Of a stretch of 64,000 bases of DNA, positions 41,744 to 51,387 are shown piece by piece; within the stretch, counting starts at the first letter, position 1; every line of letters starts with the position of its first letter. The position numbers and the translations under genes are program-made. Source of the stretch: Sulfuricurvum sp. (lineage in GTDB: Bacteria > Campylobacterota > Campylobacteria > Campylobacterales > Sulfurimonadaceae); contig JAUYAU010000012.1 of assembly GCA_030693335.1 (NCBI GenBank), positions 1 to 64,000 of the forward strand. Direction: 5' to 3'. The notes below the pieces were generated by a model, which did no database searches, was not told the DNA's origin, and was given only the letters and a program-made list of their open reading frames with translations.

Positions 41744-43159
41744 ATGAGTTGTTCATCTACAGGAACTGAATCTTCAATGCCAGCGGATATTCAAGAGAAG
41801 ATTCATAACCATCCATGTTATTCAGAAGGTGCACACCACCACTATGCTCGTATCCATGTAGCCGTTGCACCGGCATGTAACATACAATGCAATTATTGTA
41901 ATCGTAAATATGATTGCTCTAATGAATCACGCCCAGGAGTTACTTCTGAACGTTTGACACCTGAAGAAGCTGCGAAGAAAGTTATGTTCGTGGGAGGAGA
42001 AGTACAACGTATGAGTGTACTTGGTATCGCGGGTCCTGGTGATGCATTGGCCAATCCTAAAAAGACATTTGAGACCTTTGGTATGGTGCGCGAATTTGCC
42101 CCGGATCTTAAATTGTGTCTTTCAACCAATGGATTGGAATTGCCAAATTTCATTGACGAAATGGTTGACTACAATATTGACCATATCACCGTTACCATCA
42201 ACAGTGTTGATGAGACAGGTGAAATCGGTAGTCTAATCTATCCATGGATTTTCAAAAATAACAAGCGCATTTATGGAAAAGAAGCGGCACAAATTCTTCT
42301 CGAAAACCAACTCGAAGGGATGAAGAAATGTGTCGAAAAAGGGATCTTGATTAAAGCAAACTCAGTATTGATCCCAGGTGTCAATGATAAACATCTCCCT
42401 GAAGTTTCCAAAAAACTCAAAGAGATCGGGGTATTTTTACATAACATCATGCCGATTCTATCCGAACCAGAATTTGGAACAGCGTTCGCCTTGGCAGGAG
42501 TACCGAGTGCTACTGATCAAGAACAAATGGCAGTTCAAGAAGCATGCGGTATGGATATGAAACTCATGCAGCACTGCCGTCAATGCCGTGCGGATGCAGT
42601 AGGACTTATCGGCGAAGACCGTGGTTCTGAGTTTACCAAAGACACCTTCTCTGGACTCAGTTTTGACGAACTGCAAATCAAATACGATATTGAAGCACGT
42701 CAAGCGGCACAAGCGAAGATCGAAGAGTTCCGATTTTTCTTAGATCGTGCAAATGACCGTGTCCGTAAAGAGAAAGAAGAACTTAGCTCTAACGGTGTAA
42801 CCATTCTTGTTGCGGTAACGACTGCGGGTGAGGGAATGATCAACATGCACTTTGGCAGTGTAAAAGAGTTCTTGATTTATGAAGCGGGTGACAAGGGGAT
42901 TCGATTTATACATCATCGTAAGGTAGATGTAGAATATTGTGCCGGTCCTGATGGAACGAATCCGCTTGCTCCGATTTTGGAAAAACTCAAAGACGTACAG
43001 ATAGTTCTGACCGCAAAAATCGGAGGATGTCCTCAAGATGATTTAAAAGCGGCAGGAATTGTTGCAGATCAAAGCTATGCGTATGAACCTATTGAGATAT
43101 CAGTACTCAAAGCATCACGCAAATATTTTGGTATGGATGAAAACGCGGAAGTGAATTAA
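41744..43159 (+). CDS. nifB: NifB, FeMo-cofactor biosynthesis radical SAM protein
   Basis: NifB builds NifB-co, the [8Fe-9S-C] precursor. In the 471-residue product: radical SAM motif CNIQCNYC (about 48-55), CRQCRADAVG region, and a C-terminal NifX-like domain (from about 370, INMHFGSVKEFLIYEAG). Start ATG 41744 follows AAGGAG by 7 nt; the frame runs further upstream but includes the promoter. Full-length two-domain type. First gene of the nifB-nifV operon. Confidence 0.95.
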   Translation: MSCSSTGTESSMPADIQEKIHNHPCYSEGAHHHYARIHVAVAPACNIQCNYCNRKYDCSNESRPGVTSERLTPEEAAKKVMFVGGEVQRMSVLGIAGPGDALANPKKTFETFGMVREFAPDLKLCLSTNGLELPNFIDEMVDYNIDHITVTINSVDETGEIGSLIYPWIFKNNKRIYGKEAAQILLENQLEGMKKCVEKGILIKANSVLIPGVNDKHLPEVSKKLKEIGVFLHNIMPILSEPEFGTAFALAGVPSATDQEQMAVQEACGMDMKLMQHCRQCRADAVGLIGEDRGSEFTKDTFSGLSFDELQIKYDIEARQAAQAKIEEFRFFLDRANDRVRKEKEELSSNGVTILVAVTTAGEGMINMHFGSVKEFLIYEAGDKGIRFIHHRKVDVEYCAGPDGTNPLAPILEKLKDVQIVLTAKIGGCPQDDLKAAGIVADQSYAYEPIEISVLKASRKYFGMDENAEVN

Positions 43160-43169
43160 GGAACCTGTT

Positions 43170-44285
43170 ATGGCACTCATAAATGACACTACATTACGCG
43201 ATGGAGAGCAAGCAGCTTACGTCGCATTTAATACCGAAGAGAAGGTTCAAATAGCTACATTGCTCGATGCATGTGGAACGGATGAGCTTGAAATCGGTAT
43301 TGCGTGTATGGGTGTCAAAGAGCGCGATGATATAAAAACGCTGCTGTCTCTGGGCTTGCGAGCTCGAATGATGACATGGAATCGGATGAAGATGGATGAT
43401 CTAGATGCATCGTTGTCCTGTGGTATCCAAGCCGTTGATCTCTCAATTCCTGTTTCCGATTTGCTTATAGGTGTTAAGTTTGGCGGCAGTAAACTCAAAG
43501 TACTTAATGAACTGGAGAAGGTTGTCACCGCAGCTTCTAAAGAGGGTCTTTTTATCTGCATCGGAGGTGAAGACAGCTCGCGCGGCAGTCATGAGTTTAT
43601 CCGTGATGTCATGGAACTATCGCTTCAATGCGGAGCACATCGTTTTCGCTATTGCGATACGGTAGGTATTCTGACACCTACGCAAACGTATAAAGAGATT
43701 AAATCGCTTACCGATCTTAATATCCTCCCCATTGAAATGCATACTCACAATGATTTTGGACTCGCAAACGCAAATGCTCTAAGTGGCATAGATGCAGGTG
43801 CAATCAGCATGAACACTACAGTAATGGGATTAGGTGAGAGAGCCGGAAACGCTTCATTTGAACAGATTCTCATGTCACTGAAACATCTGTACGGTGAAAA
43901 ACGTGTAATTGATCCTATTTTGATCCGTAATTTAGTTCAAACCGTTGCCAGTGCCGCGGATATGACGCTCGCAACCAATGCCCCTATCGTAGGTGAACGA
44001 ATATTTGCCCACGAGAGCGGCATACATGCAGATGGAATGATGAAAAATTCCCATGCCTATGAGCCGTATCAAGCGTATGAGGTAGGATTGCAAAGTTCTT
44101 ATCCCATTGGAAAACACTCTGGCAGTGCGACCATACGTTATCACCTCAACCGAATGGGTATTATGGCTGACAACGGTATTTTGAGCGATTTATTACCAAA
44201 AATCAGGGAGATAGTAACATCACGCAAGCGGGTACTGGAATCATATGAGCTTAAATCACTTTATCAGGATGCAGCATGTATATAG
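43170..44285 (+). CDS. nifV: NifV, homocitrate synthase
   Basis: Makes homocitrate, the organic ligand of FeMo-cofactor. The 371-residue product begins INDTTLRDGEQAAYVAF, the DRE-TIM signature, and contains MHTHNDFGLANANAL (metal-binding His pair) and FAHESGIHADGM. Typical NifV length without the LeuA regulatory domain. It is 10 nt after nifB and overlaps the next gene by 10 nt. Confidence 0.92.
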   Translation: MALINDTTLRDGEQAAYVAFNTEEKVQIATLLDACGTDELEIGIACMGVKERDDIKTLLSLGLRARMMTWNRMKMDDLDASLSCGIQAVDLSIPVSDLLIGVKFGGSKLKVLNELEKVVTAASKEGLFICIGGEDSSRGSHEFIRDVMELSLQCGAHRFRYCDTVGILTPTQTYKEIKSLTDLNILPIEMHTHNDFGLANANALSGIDAGAISMNTTVMGLGERAGNASFEQILMSLKHLYGEKRVIDPILIRNLVQTVASAADMTLATNAPIVGERIFAHESGIHADGMMKNSHAYEPYQAYEVGLQSSYPIGKHSGSATIRYHLNRMGIMADNGILSDLLPKIREIVTSRKRVLESYELKSLYQDAACI

Positions 44286-45103
44286 GTTGGCTAAAGTATG
44301 TTGATGTCCCTGATCTCCTTAAAATTGCAGAAGAGACCGGTTGGTTGGTAGACGGTTATCACGTTAAACTCATGATGATGCACTCACCGCATTTGTGTTA
44401 TGGCGCATACGATGAAGGTGTTTTGGTAGGTGCCGTTTTAGCCATTGAATATGAAGTATCTGCGATGATCAAATATTTCATGGTCAAACCGTCACATCAA
44501 AAGCAAGGGATCGGCAAGCGGTTGTTCACGACACTCTTTGGTGTGCTTCAATATGAATATCCTTCAATCTATCTGCATGCAAACCCTCAGCTCAAACGTT
44601 TTTTTGAACAAAGCGGTTTTGTGTCCGTGATGGAAGTAGGGCGATTTTTGAATGTCGGAAAAGTTCCCCCTTTTAGTTTTACCAATGCACAGGCTAAAGA
44701 GCTTGATGGCGGAAACTTTGATGCCATTATCCGAAAAATAGATTTAGAGACGTTTGGTGAAAATCGTATGGAGTTTATGCTCGATGAGATGGAGCGGAAC
44801 AGCTCTCTTAAATTTGCACTTCCAAACTCATTTCAGCACTCCAGTGTTATTAATGCACGAGGAGTCTATTTGGGGCCATGGCAGTGCAAAGCAGGATATG
44901 AAGAAGAAGCAGAAAAAATGATGCAGGGTGTTTTGTATTTTAGGGGTTTAAAAAAAGTGCTCGCAGACGTACCCATGGGTAACAAGGCAGCGGTTGATTT
45001 ATACGAAAAATACCATTTTCAGCAAAAAGGTACATTTTTGCACATGACATACGGCGCTGATCGCCATGTCAAGTTTGAAAATATCTTTTCATTTTCATTA
45101 TAG
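44276..45103 (+). CDS. Double-GNAT acetyltransferase-like protein
   Basis: A 275-residue protein with one clear GNAT acyl-CoA motif (VKPSHQKQGIGKRLF, about 72-86) and a second degenerate GNAT-like half (YLGPWQCKAGYEEEAEKMM ... NKAAVDLYEKYHFQ). It sits in the nifB-nifV operon. Substrate unknown; it is not the serine acetyltransferase NifP, which has a different fold. Confidence 0.72.
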   Translation: MYIGWLKYVDVPDLLKIAEETGWLVDGYHVKLMMMHSPHLCYGAYDEGVLVGAVLAIEYEVSAMIKYFMVKPSHQKQGIGKRLFTTLFGVLQYEYPSIYLHANPQLKRFFEQSGFVSVMEVGRFLNVGKVPPFSFTNAQAKELDGGNFDAIIRKIDLETFGENRMEFMLDEMERNSSLKFALPNSFQHSSVINARGVYLGPWQCKAGYEEEAEKMMQGVLYFRGLKKVLADVPMGNKAAVDLYEKYHFQQKGTFLHMTYGADRHVKFENIFSFSL

Positions 45104-45112
45104 GGGGAGATT

Positions 45113-45337
45113 ATGAACTTATTAGAGAGCAGCGAGAATAAAAAATGCAGGATTCTTTCGATTAACCTGTCTGACAGTCTGACAGAACATTTATGGGCTA
45201 TGGGTATTTATCCCCACGCTACCCTGTATGTGAAGCGATACGGCTGGTTTAAAAGCAGTGTGCAGATACAAATAGGGCAGCGTCTTATTGCATTGGGCAA
45301 AGATCAAGCTAGATCAATCGAAATATGTGCCGCATAA
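45113..45337 (+). CDS. feoA: FeoA-domain protein
   Basis: A 74-residue SH3-like FeoA protein (KCRILSINLSDSLTEHLWAMGI, SVQIQIGQRLIALG). FeoA normally assists the FeoB iron transporter. No feoB is present here, so it may serve iron delivery to nitrogenase assembly, or a small regulatory role. AGGGGGAG precedes the ATG. Confidence 0.8.
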   Translation: MNLLESSENKKCRILSINLSDSLTEHLWAMGIYPHATLYVKRYGWFKSSVQIQIGQRLIALGKDQARSIEICAA

Positions 45338-45357
45338 ATTAAATCAAAGGAGAAAAA

Positions 45358-45546
45358 ATGACTGAAACTGATCACAAAAAAGAGTTAGCAAAACTCAAAC
45401 GTTTGGCGATTGAAATTGCTTCTGAAATACATGATATTGTAGAAGACACAGTGTGGACCAATCATGTAAAGATGCCAGAATTGGCTGAAAAACTATACAC
45501 AGCTGTTGAAAAAGCAAACAGCTACAAGGCAGAGCATTCTCTGTAA
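45358..45546 (+). CDS. DUF683/CCE_0567-family small nif protein
   Basis: A 62-residue helical protein: LAKLKRLAIEIASEIHDIVED and MPELAEKLYTAVEKA align with the NifX-associated DUF683/CCE_0567 metalloprotein family, a helical hairpin coded next to nifX or nifB in many diazotrophs. AAAGGAG precedes the ATG. Role unknown. Confidence 0.8.
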   Translation: MTETDHKKELAKLKRLAIEIASEIHDIVEDTVWTNHVKMPELAEKLYTAVEKANSYKAEHSL

Positions 45547-45557
45547 AGGAGGCAATA

Positions 45558-45836
45558 GTGCCTACCAAAGAAGAAGTATTGTCTATGGAAATATGCGAAT
45601 GTGGCAGTAAGACTGTCGCAGAAGCTATTAAAATATTTCAAGAAACATCACTCCCCTATAAAAAAGCGAAAAAACTCGTCACTGAGTGTGATAAGAGCTG
45701 CTGTCGTGCAGCTATTACCAGACTTTTTGATATGGCTTATTTTGGTAACTTTGATTACGATGAGATTGCACGACTCATCCAACTGCGACACGATAAGCTT
45801 GGAGAAATACTCGAGAGAATGAAAAGTGGGCGATGA
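45558..45836 (+). CDS. Small Cys-containing protein in nifB operon
   Basis: A 92-residue protein starting with GTG 45558 after GGAGG. CECGS near residue 13 and CDKSCC near residue 45 provide five cysteines. The rest is helical with a basic C-terminus. No family recognised. Overlaps the next gene by 11 nt. Confidence 0.65.
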   Translation: MPTKEEVLSMEICECGSKTVAEAIKIFQETSLPYKKAKKLVTECDKSCCRAAITRLFDMAYFGNFDYDEIARLIQLRHDKLGEILERMKSGR

Positions 45837-46275
45837 GATTTCTATTAGACTGGCAAATCTGAATGATTTATCATCCATGGCAGATTTATTAAAAGAGCTT
45901 TTTACGATTGAAGATGATTTTCTTATTGATAGACAAAAACAGATACATGGACTGCAATTACTACTTCAACAATCAAATACTACTGTTCTTGTAGCACACT
46001 ATCATAATCGTATCGTTGGTATGGTTTCGATGCAGCAGCTGATTTCAACTTCGATGGGTGAAAGAGTAGGGTTAATAGAGGATATGATTGTCCAAAGCGA
46101 ATTTCGAGGACAAGGTATCGGAAGTTTGCTACTAACCTCTCTGATCACTGCGTCAAAGCAACTGGGGTATAAACGTCTCTCATTAGGTGTTGATCTGCGA
46201 AACACACCTGCTAAAGCCTTTTATGCTAGATTTGGTTTTCAGCCATCTAATATGGGATTGATGTACAAAATATGA
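45826..46275 (+). CDS. GNAT family N-acetyltransferase
   Basis: A 149-residue single-domain GNAT: MISIRLANL-type start, VGLIEDMIVQSEFRGQGIGSLLLTSL (acyl-CoA loop, about 85-105) and YARFGFQP near the end. Start is GTG 45826 in the upstream gene. Substrate unknown. Its final codons overlap the NifA site used for nifH. Confidence 0.82.
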   Translation: MGDEISIRLANLNDLSSMADLLKELFTIEDDFLIDRQKQIHGLQLLLQQSNTTVLVAHYHNRIVGMVSMQQLISTSMGERVGLIEDMIVQSEFRGQGIGSLLLTSLITASKQLGYKRLSLGVDLRNTPAKAFYARFGFQPSNMGLMYKI

Positions 46276-46277
46276 CA
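46262..46277. promoter_or_regulatory. NifA upstream activating site for nifH
   Basis: TGT-ACAAAATATG-ACA, a perfect TGT-N10-ACA. It overlaps the last codons of the GNAT gene and lies about 115 bp upstream of the nifH promoter's -24 box, a normal distance for NifA looping. Nearby TGTCAT repeats at 46289 and 46323 make a dense palindromic region. Confidence 0.65.
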
Positions 46278-46308
46278 TTACAATTATGTGTCATACCCCT
46301 GCATGACT
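46271..46308. repeat. TGTCAT/ATGACA inverted repeats upstream of nifH
   Basis: TATGACA (46271-46277) and TGTCATA (46289-46295) are perfect inverted copies; TGTCAT (46289-46294) also pairs with ATGACT (46303-46308), and another TGTCAT lies at 46323-46328. They may be additional regulator sites or an end-of-operon hairpin. Confidence 0.4.
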
Positions 46309-46376
46309 CATTCCTACAATTTTGTCATATACGTCACTTTTTGTTGATTAAAATTCATTAAATGTAGAAAAAACCT

Positions 46377-46391
46377 TAGAACACCCTTTGC
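46377..46391 (+). promoter_or_regulatory. Sigma-54-type promoter of nifHDK
   Basis: TAGAAC-ACCCT-TTGC, followed by AT. Transcription would begin about 46403, 25 nt before the nifH ATG. Together with the NifA site upstream it gives the classical nifH control region. Confidence 0.7.
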
Positions 46392-46418
46392 ATCTAGGAA
46401 GATGAAGTTCAAAAATAA

Positions 46419-47342
<924 letters not shown>

Positions 47343-47349
47343 ATAAAAC

Positions 47350-47369
47350 GATTCCTCTTTTGAGGAATC
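47350..47369 (+). terminator. nifH-nifD intergenic stem-loop
   Basis: GATTCCTC (47350-47357) and GAGGAATC (47362-47369), a perfect 8-bp stem with TTTT loop and TTTAA after it. It lies 8 nt after the nifH stop. Probably a partial terminator or RNA stabiliser that gives more NifH than NifDK. Confidence 0.7.
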
Positions 47370-47444
47370 TTTAATGGCCGTCATGAAAATGACCAATAAC
47401 ATCTTGTTAATAATGAAAAGAAAACAACAGAAAAAGGAGATTAG

Positions 47445-47804
47445 ATGTTTGTATTAGGTTTTCACTTCCCAGCTTCAATGGGGAATCAAATTCCAGACGA
47501 ATTAGTTGCAGAAAAAATTGCCGAGGTTGATATCAGTGATGTCAAAGAGATCAAACTTTTAATGGGTACAAAAGAGAGAGATAAAGAGTGGTTGAGCTAC
47601 ACAAACAAAGATACTTTTTTGTTTAGAGCAATGGTTCATTACTTCAAAGAAGAGAACCCTGAAAAAGCGCAAAAGTACATGATCTACATGAATCGTTATC
47701 AAATGTCAGCAATTTCAAAACGTGTTGATGCAGCTGATGATGAAACAATGAAATTGTGTCATCACCTCGATAATATGGAACAGTTCCGTATTGAAGTCGC
47801 GTAA
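47445..47804 (+). CDS. Uncharacterised 119-aa protein between nifH and nifD
   Basis: A soluble protein of 119 residues: [36 protein letters not shown] in outline, [40 protein letters not shown]. One Cys only. It is not a PII (NifI) protein, which occupies this slot in methanogens and clostridia. AAAGGAG precedes the ATG and nifD starts 14 nt after it, so it is co-expressed with nitrogenase. Function unknown. Confidence 0.7.
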   Translation: MFVLGFHFPASMGNQIPDELVAEKIAEVDISDVKEIKLLMGTKERDKEWLSYTNKDTFLFRAMVHYFKEENPEKAQKYMIYMNRYQMSAISKRVDAADDETMKLCHHLDNMEQFRIEVA

Positions 47805-47818
47805 GGAAGAGGTGTATT

Positions 47819-49285
47819 ATGGGACCAGAGTCACTAGAAGCCAAACAAAAAGCGGCCATTGAAGAGATCTTAAAAGCGTATCCTGAAAAAGCGGCGAAAA
47901 ACCGTGAAAAACACTTGGGTGTTGGATCTCCAAACGATGAAAATCAAAAAACGTGCGGTGATGTCCGCTCAAACAAAAAAACCGTCCCGGGTGTTATGAG
48001 CCAACGCGGTTGTGCATATGCGGGTTCAAAAGGGGTTGTATGGGGTCCTGTCAAAGACATGATCCACATCTCTCACGGTCCAATCGGATGCGGACAATAC
48101 AGCCGTGCAGGTCGTCGTAACTACTATATCGGTGTAACCGGTGTTGATACCTTTGTAACGATGAATTTTAGCTCGGATTTCCAAGAGAACAACATCGTTT
48201 TCGGTGGAGATAAAAAATTGGGCAAATGTATCGATGAAATCGAATTGCTTTTCCCATTGAATAACGGTATCACGGTTCAGTCCGAATGTCCGATCGGTTT
48301 GATCGGGGACGATATCGGTGCAGTTGCAAAAACAAAAGCAAAAGAGATCGATAAAACGATCGTTCCAGTAAACTGTGAAGGTTTCCGTGGTGTTTCTCAA
48401 TCACTTGGTCACCACATCGCAAATGACACAGTTCGTGACTATGTTTTTGATGCTAAAGTCAACGTAGACACAAGCGATGTTATTGCAACAGAATATGATG
48501 TTGCTATCATCGGTGACTATAACATCGGTGGTGATGCATGGTCAAGTCGTATCCTTCTTGAAGAGATGGGTCTTCGTGTTGTAGCACAATGGTCAGGAGA
48601 TGCAACGCTCAAAGAGATGGCATTGACACCAAAAGTGAAATTGAACTTGCTTCACTGCTACCGTTCAATGAACTACATCAGTCGTCACATGGAGAAAGAA
48701 TACGGGATTCCTTGGATCGAGTATAACTTCTTCGGACCGTCACAAACCATTAAGTCTCTCCGTAAAATCGCGGCATTCTTTGATGAGTCTGTACAGAAAA
48801 AATGTGAAGAAGTGATCGCTAAATATCAACCGATGATCGATGCGGTTATCGCAAAATACAAGCCTCGTCTTGAAGGTAAAACCGTTATGTTGTTCGTCGG
48901 TGGTCTGCGCCCTCGTCACGTTATCGGTGCATACGAAGATTTGGGTATGGAAGTAATCGGTACAGGTTATGAGTTCGCTCATGATGACGACTACAAACGT
49001 ACAAAAGAAGAGATTTTCCGTTCAACCGTTATCTACGATGACGTCAACGAGTATGAGCTTGAAGCATTCGTTAAAAAACTTCAGCCTGACCTAGTAGCTT
49101 CTGGGATCAAAGAGAAGTATGTATTCCAAAAGATGGGTCTCCCATACCGCCAAATGCACTCATGGGATTACAGCGGTCCATACCACGGATACGACGGATT
49201 CGCGATTTTCGCACAAGATATGGATTTAGCAATTAACTCACCAGTATGGGCGCATTCAAAAGCACCATGGGAACAGGAAGGATGA
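47819..49285 (+). CDS. nifD: NifD, MoFe protein alpha subunit
   Basis: The 488-residue alpha subunit binds FeMo-cofactor and half a P-cluster. P-cluster Cys ligands are visible in [16 protein letters not shown] and [12 protein letters not shown]; FeMo-co Cys in [11 protein letters not shown] and His in [13 protein letters not shown]; active-site residues in [13 protein letters not shown] and GVVWGPVKD match Mo-nitrogenase. All key residues are intact. nifK begins 4 nt after the stop. Confidence 0.97.
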   Translation: MGPESLEAKQKAAIEEILKAYPEKAAKNREKHLGVGSPNDENQKTCGDVRSNKKTVPGVMSQRGCAYAGSKGVVWGPVKDMIHISHGPIGCGQYSRAGRRNYYIGVTGVDTFVTMNFSSDFQENNIVFGGDKKLGKCIDEIELLFPLNNGITVQSECPIGLIGDDIGAVAKTKAKEIDKTIVPVNCEGFRGVSQSLGHHIANDTVRDYVFDAKVNVDTSDVIATEYDVAIIGDYNIGGDAWSSRILLEEMGLRVVAQWSGDATLKEMALTPKVKLNLLHCYRSMNYISRHMEKEYGIPWIEYNFFGPSQTIKSLRKIAAFFDESVQKKCEEVIAKYQPMIDAVIAKYKPRLEGKTVMLFVGGLRPRHVIGAYEDLGMEVIGTGYEFAHDDDYKRTKEEIFRSTVIYDDVNEYELEAFVKKLQPDLVASGIKEKYVFQKMGLPYRQMHSWDYSGPYHGYDGFAIFAQDMDLAINSPVWAHSKAPWEQEG

Positions 49286-49289
49286 CGTC

Positions 49290-50834
49290 ATGCAAGAAGT
49301 AGAAAAAATCGTAAACGGGAAAGACCTGTTTAAACGACCTGAGTATCAAGATGTACTCGCAAACAAAAAACAATTCGAATCTTCTATGCTTGCAATTAAC
49401 CCTGCAAGAGTAGCAGAAGTTCAAGCATGGACTGAATCATGGGATTACCGTGAAAAAAATCTTGCCCGTGAAGCTATTACTGTCAATCCTGCAAAAGCAT
49501 GTCAGCCTCTTGGTGCTGTCATGGTTGCACTTGGATTTGAGGGTACTATGCCTTACGTTCACGGTTCACACGGTTGTGTTGCGTATTTCAGAAGTTACTT
49601 TACCCGTCATTTCAAAGAGCCTACACCATGTGTATCGGATTCTATGACAGAAGATGCTGCGGTATTTGGTGGATTGGTAAACATGAAAGAGGGTCTGAAA
49701 AACTGTGCTGCAGTCTATAAGCCTAAAATGATCGCTGTTTCTACTACGTGTATGGCAGAAGTTATCGGAGATGACTTAATGGCATTTATCATCGCGGCAA
49801 AAGAAGAGGATGGCGGACAATATTTGCCGGAAGAATACCCAATTCCATTTGCACACACTCCATCGTTTGTTGGTAGCCATATCACTGGATATGACAACAT
49901 GATGCACGGCATTATGTCTCAACTCACTGAAGGACAAAAAGGTGAAACAAAAAAACGTATCAACATCATCCCTGGTTTTGAAACGTACATTGGTTCACTT
50001 CGCTCAGTCAAAACGATTGTAGAAGCATTCGGAACAGACTATATAATGTTGGGCGATCACTCTGATCAGTGGGACATGCCTGCAGGTCAATACGAGATGT
50101 TCCAAGGCGGAACAAAATTGGATGATGCACGAGATTGTATCAATTCAAGCGCAACAATTTCGTTGCAAAAATACGCTACATCCAAAACCATGAAAATGGT
50201 TGAGAAACGATGGAAGCATGCTGGTGGATTCAGCAATCCAGTCGGTCTCAAAGGGACAGATGAGTTTGTTATGAAACTCTCCGAACTAACCGGTACAGAA
50301 GTACCACAAAAGCTAAAAGTAGAGCGCGGCCGTTTGGTTGATGCTATGCAAGACAGTTATCCGTACATGCACGGTAAAAAATTCGCTATCTGGGGTGATC
50401 CTGACTTCCTAATCGGTGCAGTATCATTCTTGTTAGAGATGGGTGCAGAGCCAACTCACGTTCTTTGTCACAATGCTCCTAAGGGTTGGGAAGAAGAGAT
50501 GAGAGCAATGCTTGATACATCTCCGGCAAAAGACAGCTTGAATGTATGGGCTGAAAAAGATTTGTGGCACATGCGTTCACTTCTTTATACTGAGCCTGTC
50601 GATTTCATGATCGGTAACAGCTATGGAAAAGAGTTGATGCGTGACACAGGTACTCCGTTGATCTATATCGGATTCCCGATTTTTGATCGTCATCACCTGC
50701 ACCGTTACTCTATCAGCGGTTACGACGGTGCGTTGAACCTTCTTACTTGGATCACGAACAAAGTTCTTGACCAGTTGGATGAAGATACCAAAGGTATCGC
50801 AACCACCGACTACTTCTTCGACCTTATCCGCTAA
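49290..50834 (+). CDS. nifK: NifK, MoFe protein beta subunit
   Basis: The 514-residue beta subunit completes the P-cluster. Ligand Cys are visible in KACQPLGAVMV, HGCVAYFRSYF and STTCMAEVIGDD. C-terminal HLHRYSISGYDGALNLL is conserved. The N-terminal region is of the longer Mo-NifK type. Followed by a stem-loop and two small genes. Confidence 0.97.
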   Translation: MQEVEKIVNGKDLFKRPEYQDVLANKKQFESSMLAINPARVAEVQAWTESWDYREKNLAREAITVNPAKACQPLGAVMVALGFEGTMPYVHGSHGCVAYFRSYFTRHFKEPTPCVSDSMTEDAAVFGGLVNMKEGLKNCAAVYKPKMIAVSTTCMAEVIGDDLMAFIIAAKEEDGGQYLPEEYPIPFAHTPSFVGSHITGYDNMMHGIMSQLTEGQKGETKKRINIIPGFETYIGSLRSVKTIVEAFGTDYIMLGDHSDQWDMPAGQYEMFQGGTKLDDARDCINSSATISLQKYATSKTMKMVEKRWKHAGGFSNPVGLKGTDEFVMKLSELTGTEVPQKLKVERGRLVDAMQDSYPYMHGKKFAIWGDPDFLIGAVSFLLEMGAEPTHVLCHNAPKGWEEEMRAMLDTSPAKDSLNVWAEKDLWHMRSLLYTEPVDFMIGNSYGKELMRDTGTPLIYIGFPIFDRHHLHRYSISGYDGALNLLTWITNKVLDQLDEDTKGIATTDYFFDLIR

Positions 50835-50842
50835 GGTTATTT

Positions 50843-50858
50843 TCTCCCTCTTGGGAGA
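50843..50858 (+). terminator. Stem-loop after nifK
   Basis: TCTCCC (50843-50848) and GGGAGA (50853-50858) form a 6-bp stem with TCTT loop; outer GGT/ACC can extend it. No T-run, so probably mRNA end protection or a weak terminator. Confidence 0.5.
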
Positions 50859-50881
50859 TACCTTCATACAAAGATCTTACT

Positions 50882-51067
50882 ATGTCTGTACAAGATAAAA
50901 TAAAAACTGAACTGTTACAAGAAGCGTATGCCAATATCGATAAGATATACGATTCAATCGATCAGCATTTTATCCTCGATGAAACACGCCGCGACAATGT
51001 GATCAAACACCTCAATATCCTCAAAGACGAACTGTATTTCGTTTTCCAAACCACACCGCTTTCCTAG
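50882..51067 (+). CDS. Small helical protein after nifK
   Basis: A 61-residue helical protein (DKIKTELLQEAYANIDKIYDSIDQHFILDETRR). No cysteine; no family recognised. Lies 47 nt after nifK with the stem-loop between. Likely a nif accessory gene by position. Confidence 0.6.
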   Translation: MSVQDKIKTELLQEAYANIDKIYDSIDQHFILDETRRDNVIKHLNILKDELYFVFQTTPLS

Positions 51068-51112
51068 AACACAATATGCATTATTTTTTCAAACCACTAT
51101 TGGAGAAATATA

Positions 51113-51325
51113 ATGGATCATCATGTTGTTGTTGAAAAACTATGTGCCTGTGCAAGACGAAAACAAATGCCGCAGATCAAGACTTTGGATGACAAAGAAA
51201 ATGCTATGCGTATTGCACGGGCATGGGCACAGGAAATGAATGAAAGTTTCTGTGGAAAGCACTCATTCACTGCTGTTGAAATGGATGAGAATTATGTGAT
51301 TGCTGTGGGAGAGGGAAGTTATTAG
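51113..51325 (+). CDS. Small Cys-containing protein at end of nif cluster
   Basis: A 70-residue protein with CACARRKQMP near residue 11 and one later Cys. ATG 51113 is preceded by TTGGAG. No family recognised. Last gene before the antiporter, and the likely right edge of the nif island. Confidence 0.6.
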   Translation: MDHHVVVEKLCACARRKQMPQIKTLDDKENAMRIARAWAQEMNESFCGKHSFTAVEMDENYVIAVGEGSY

Positions 51326-51387
51326 TTTCTCTGTATTTGTGTAGATTTTAAATACAATAAGAGGGTCTAATACACTATAATTATCGT

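Noticed and set aside
47445-47804. PII-like NifI between nifH and nifD
   Set aside because: Sequence lacks the PII T-loop pattern and nucleotide-binding motifs.
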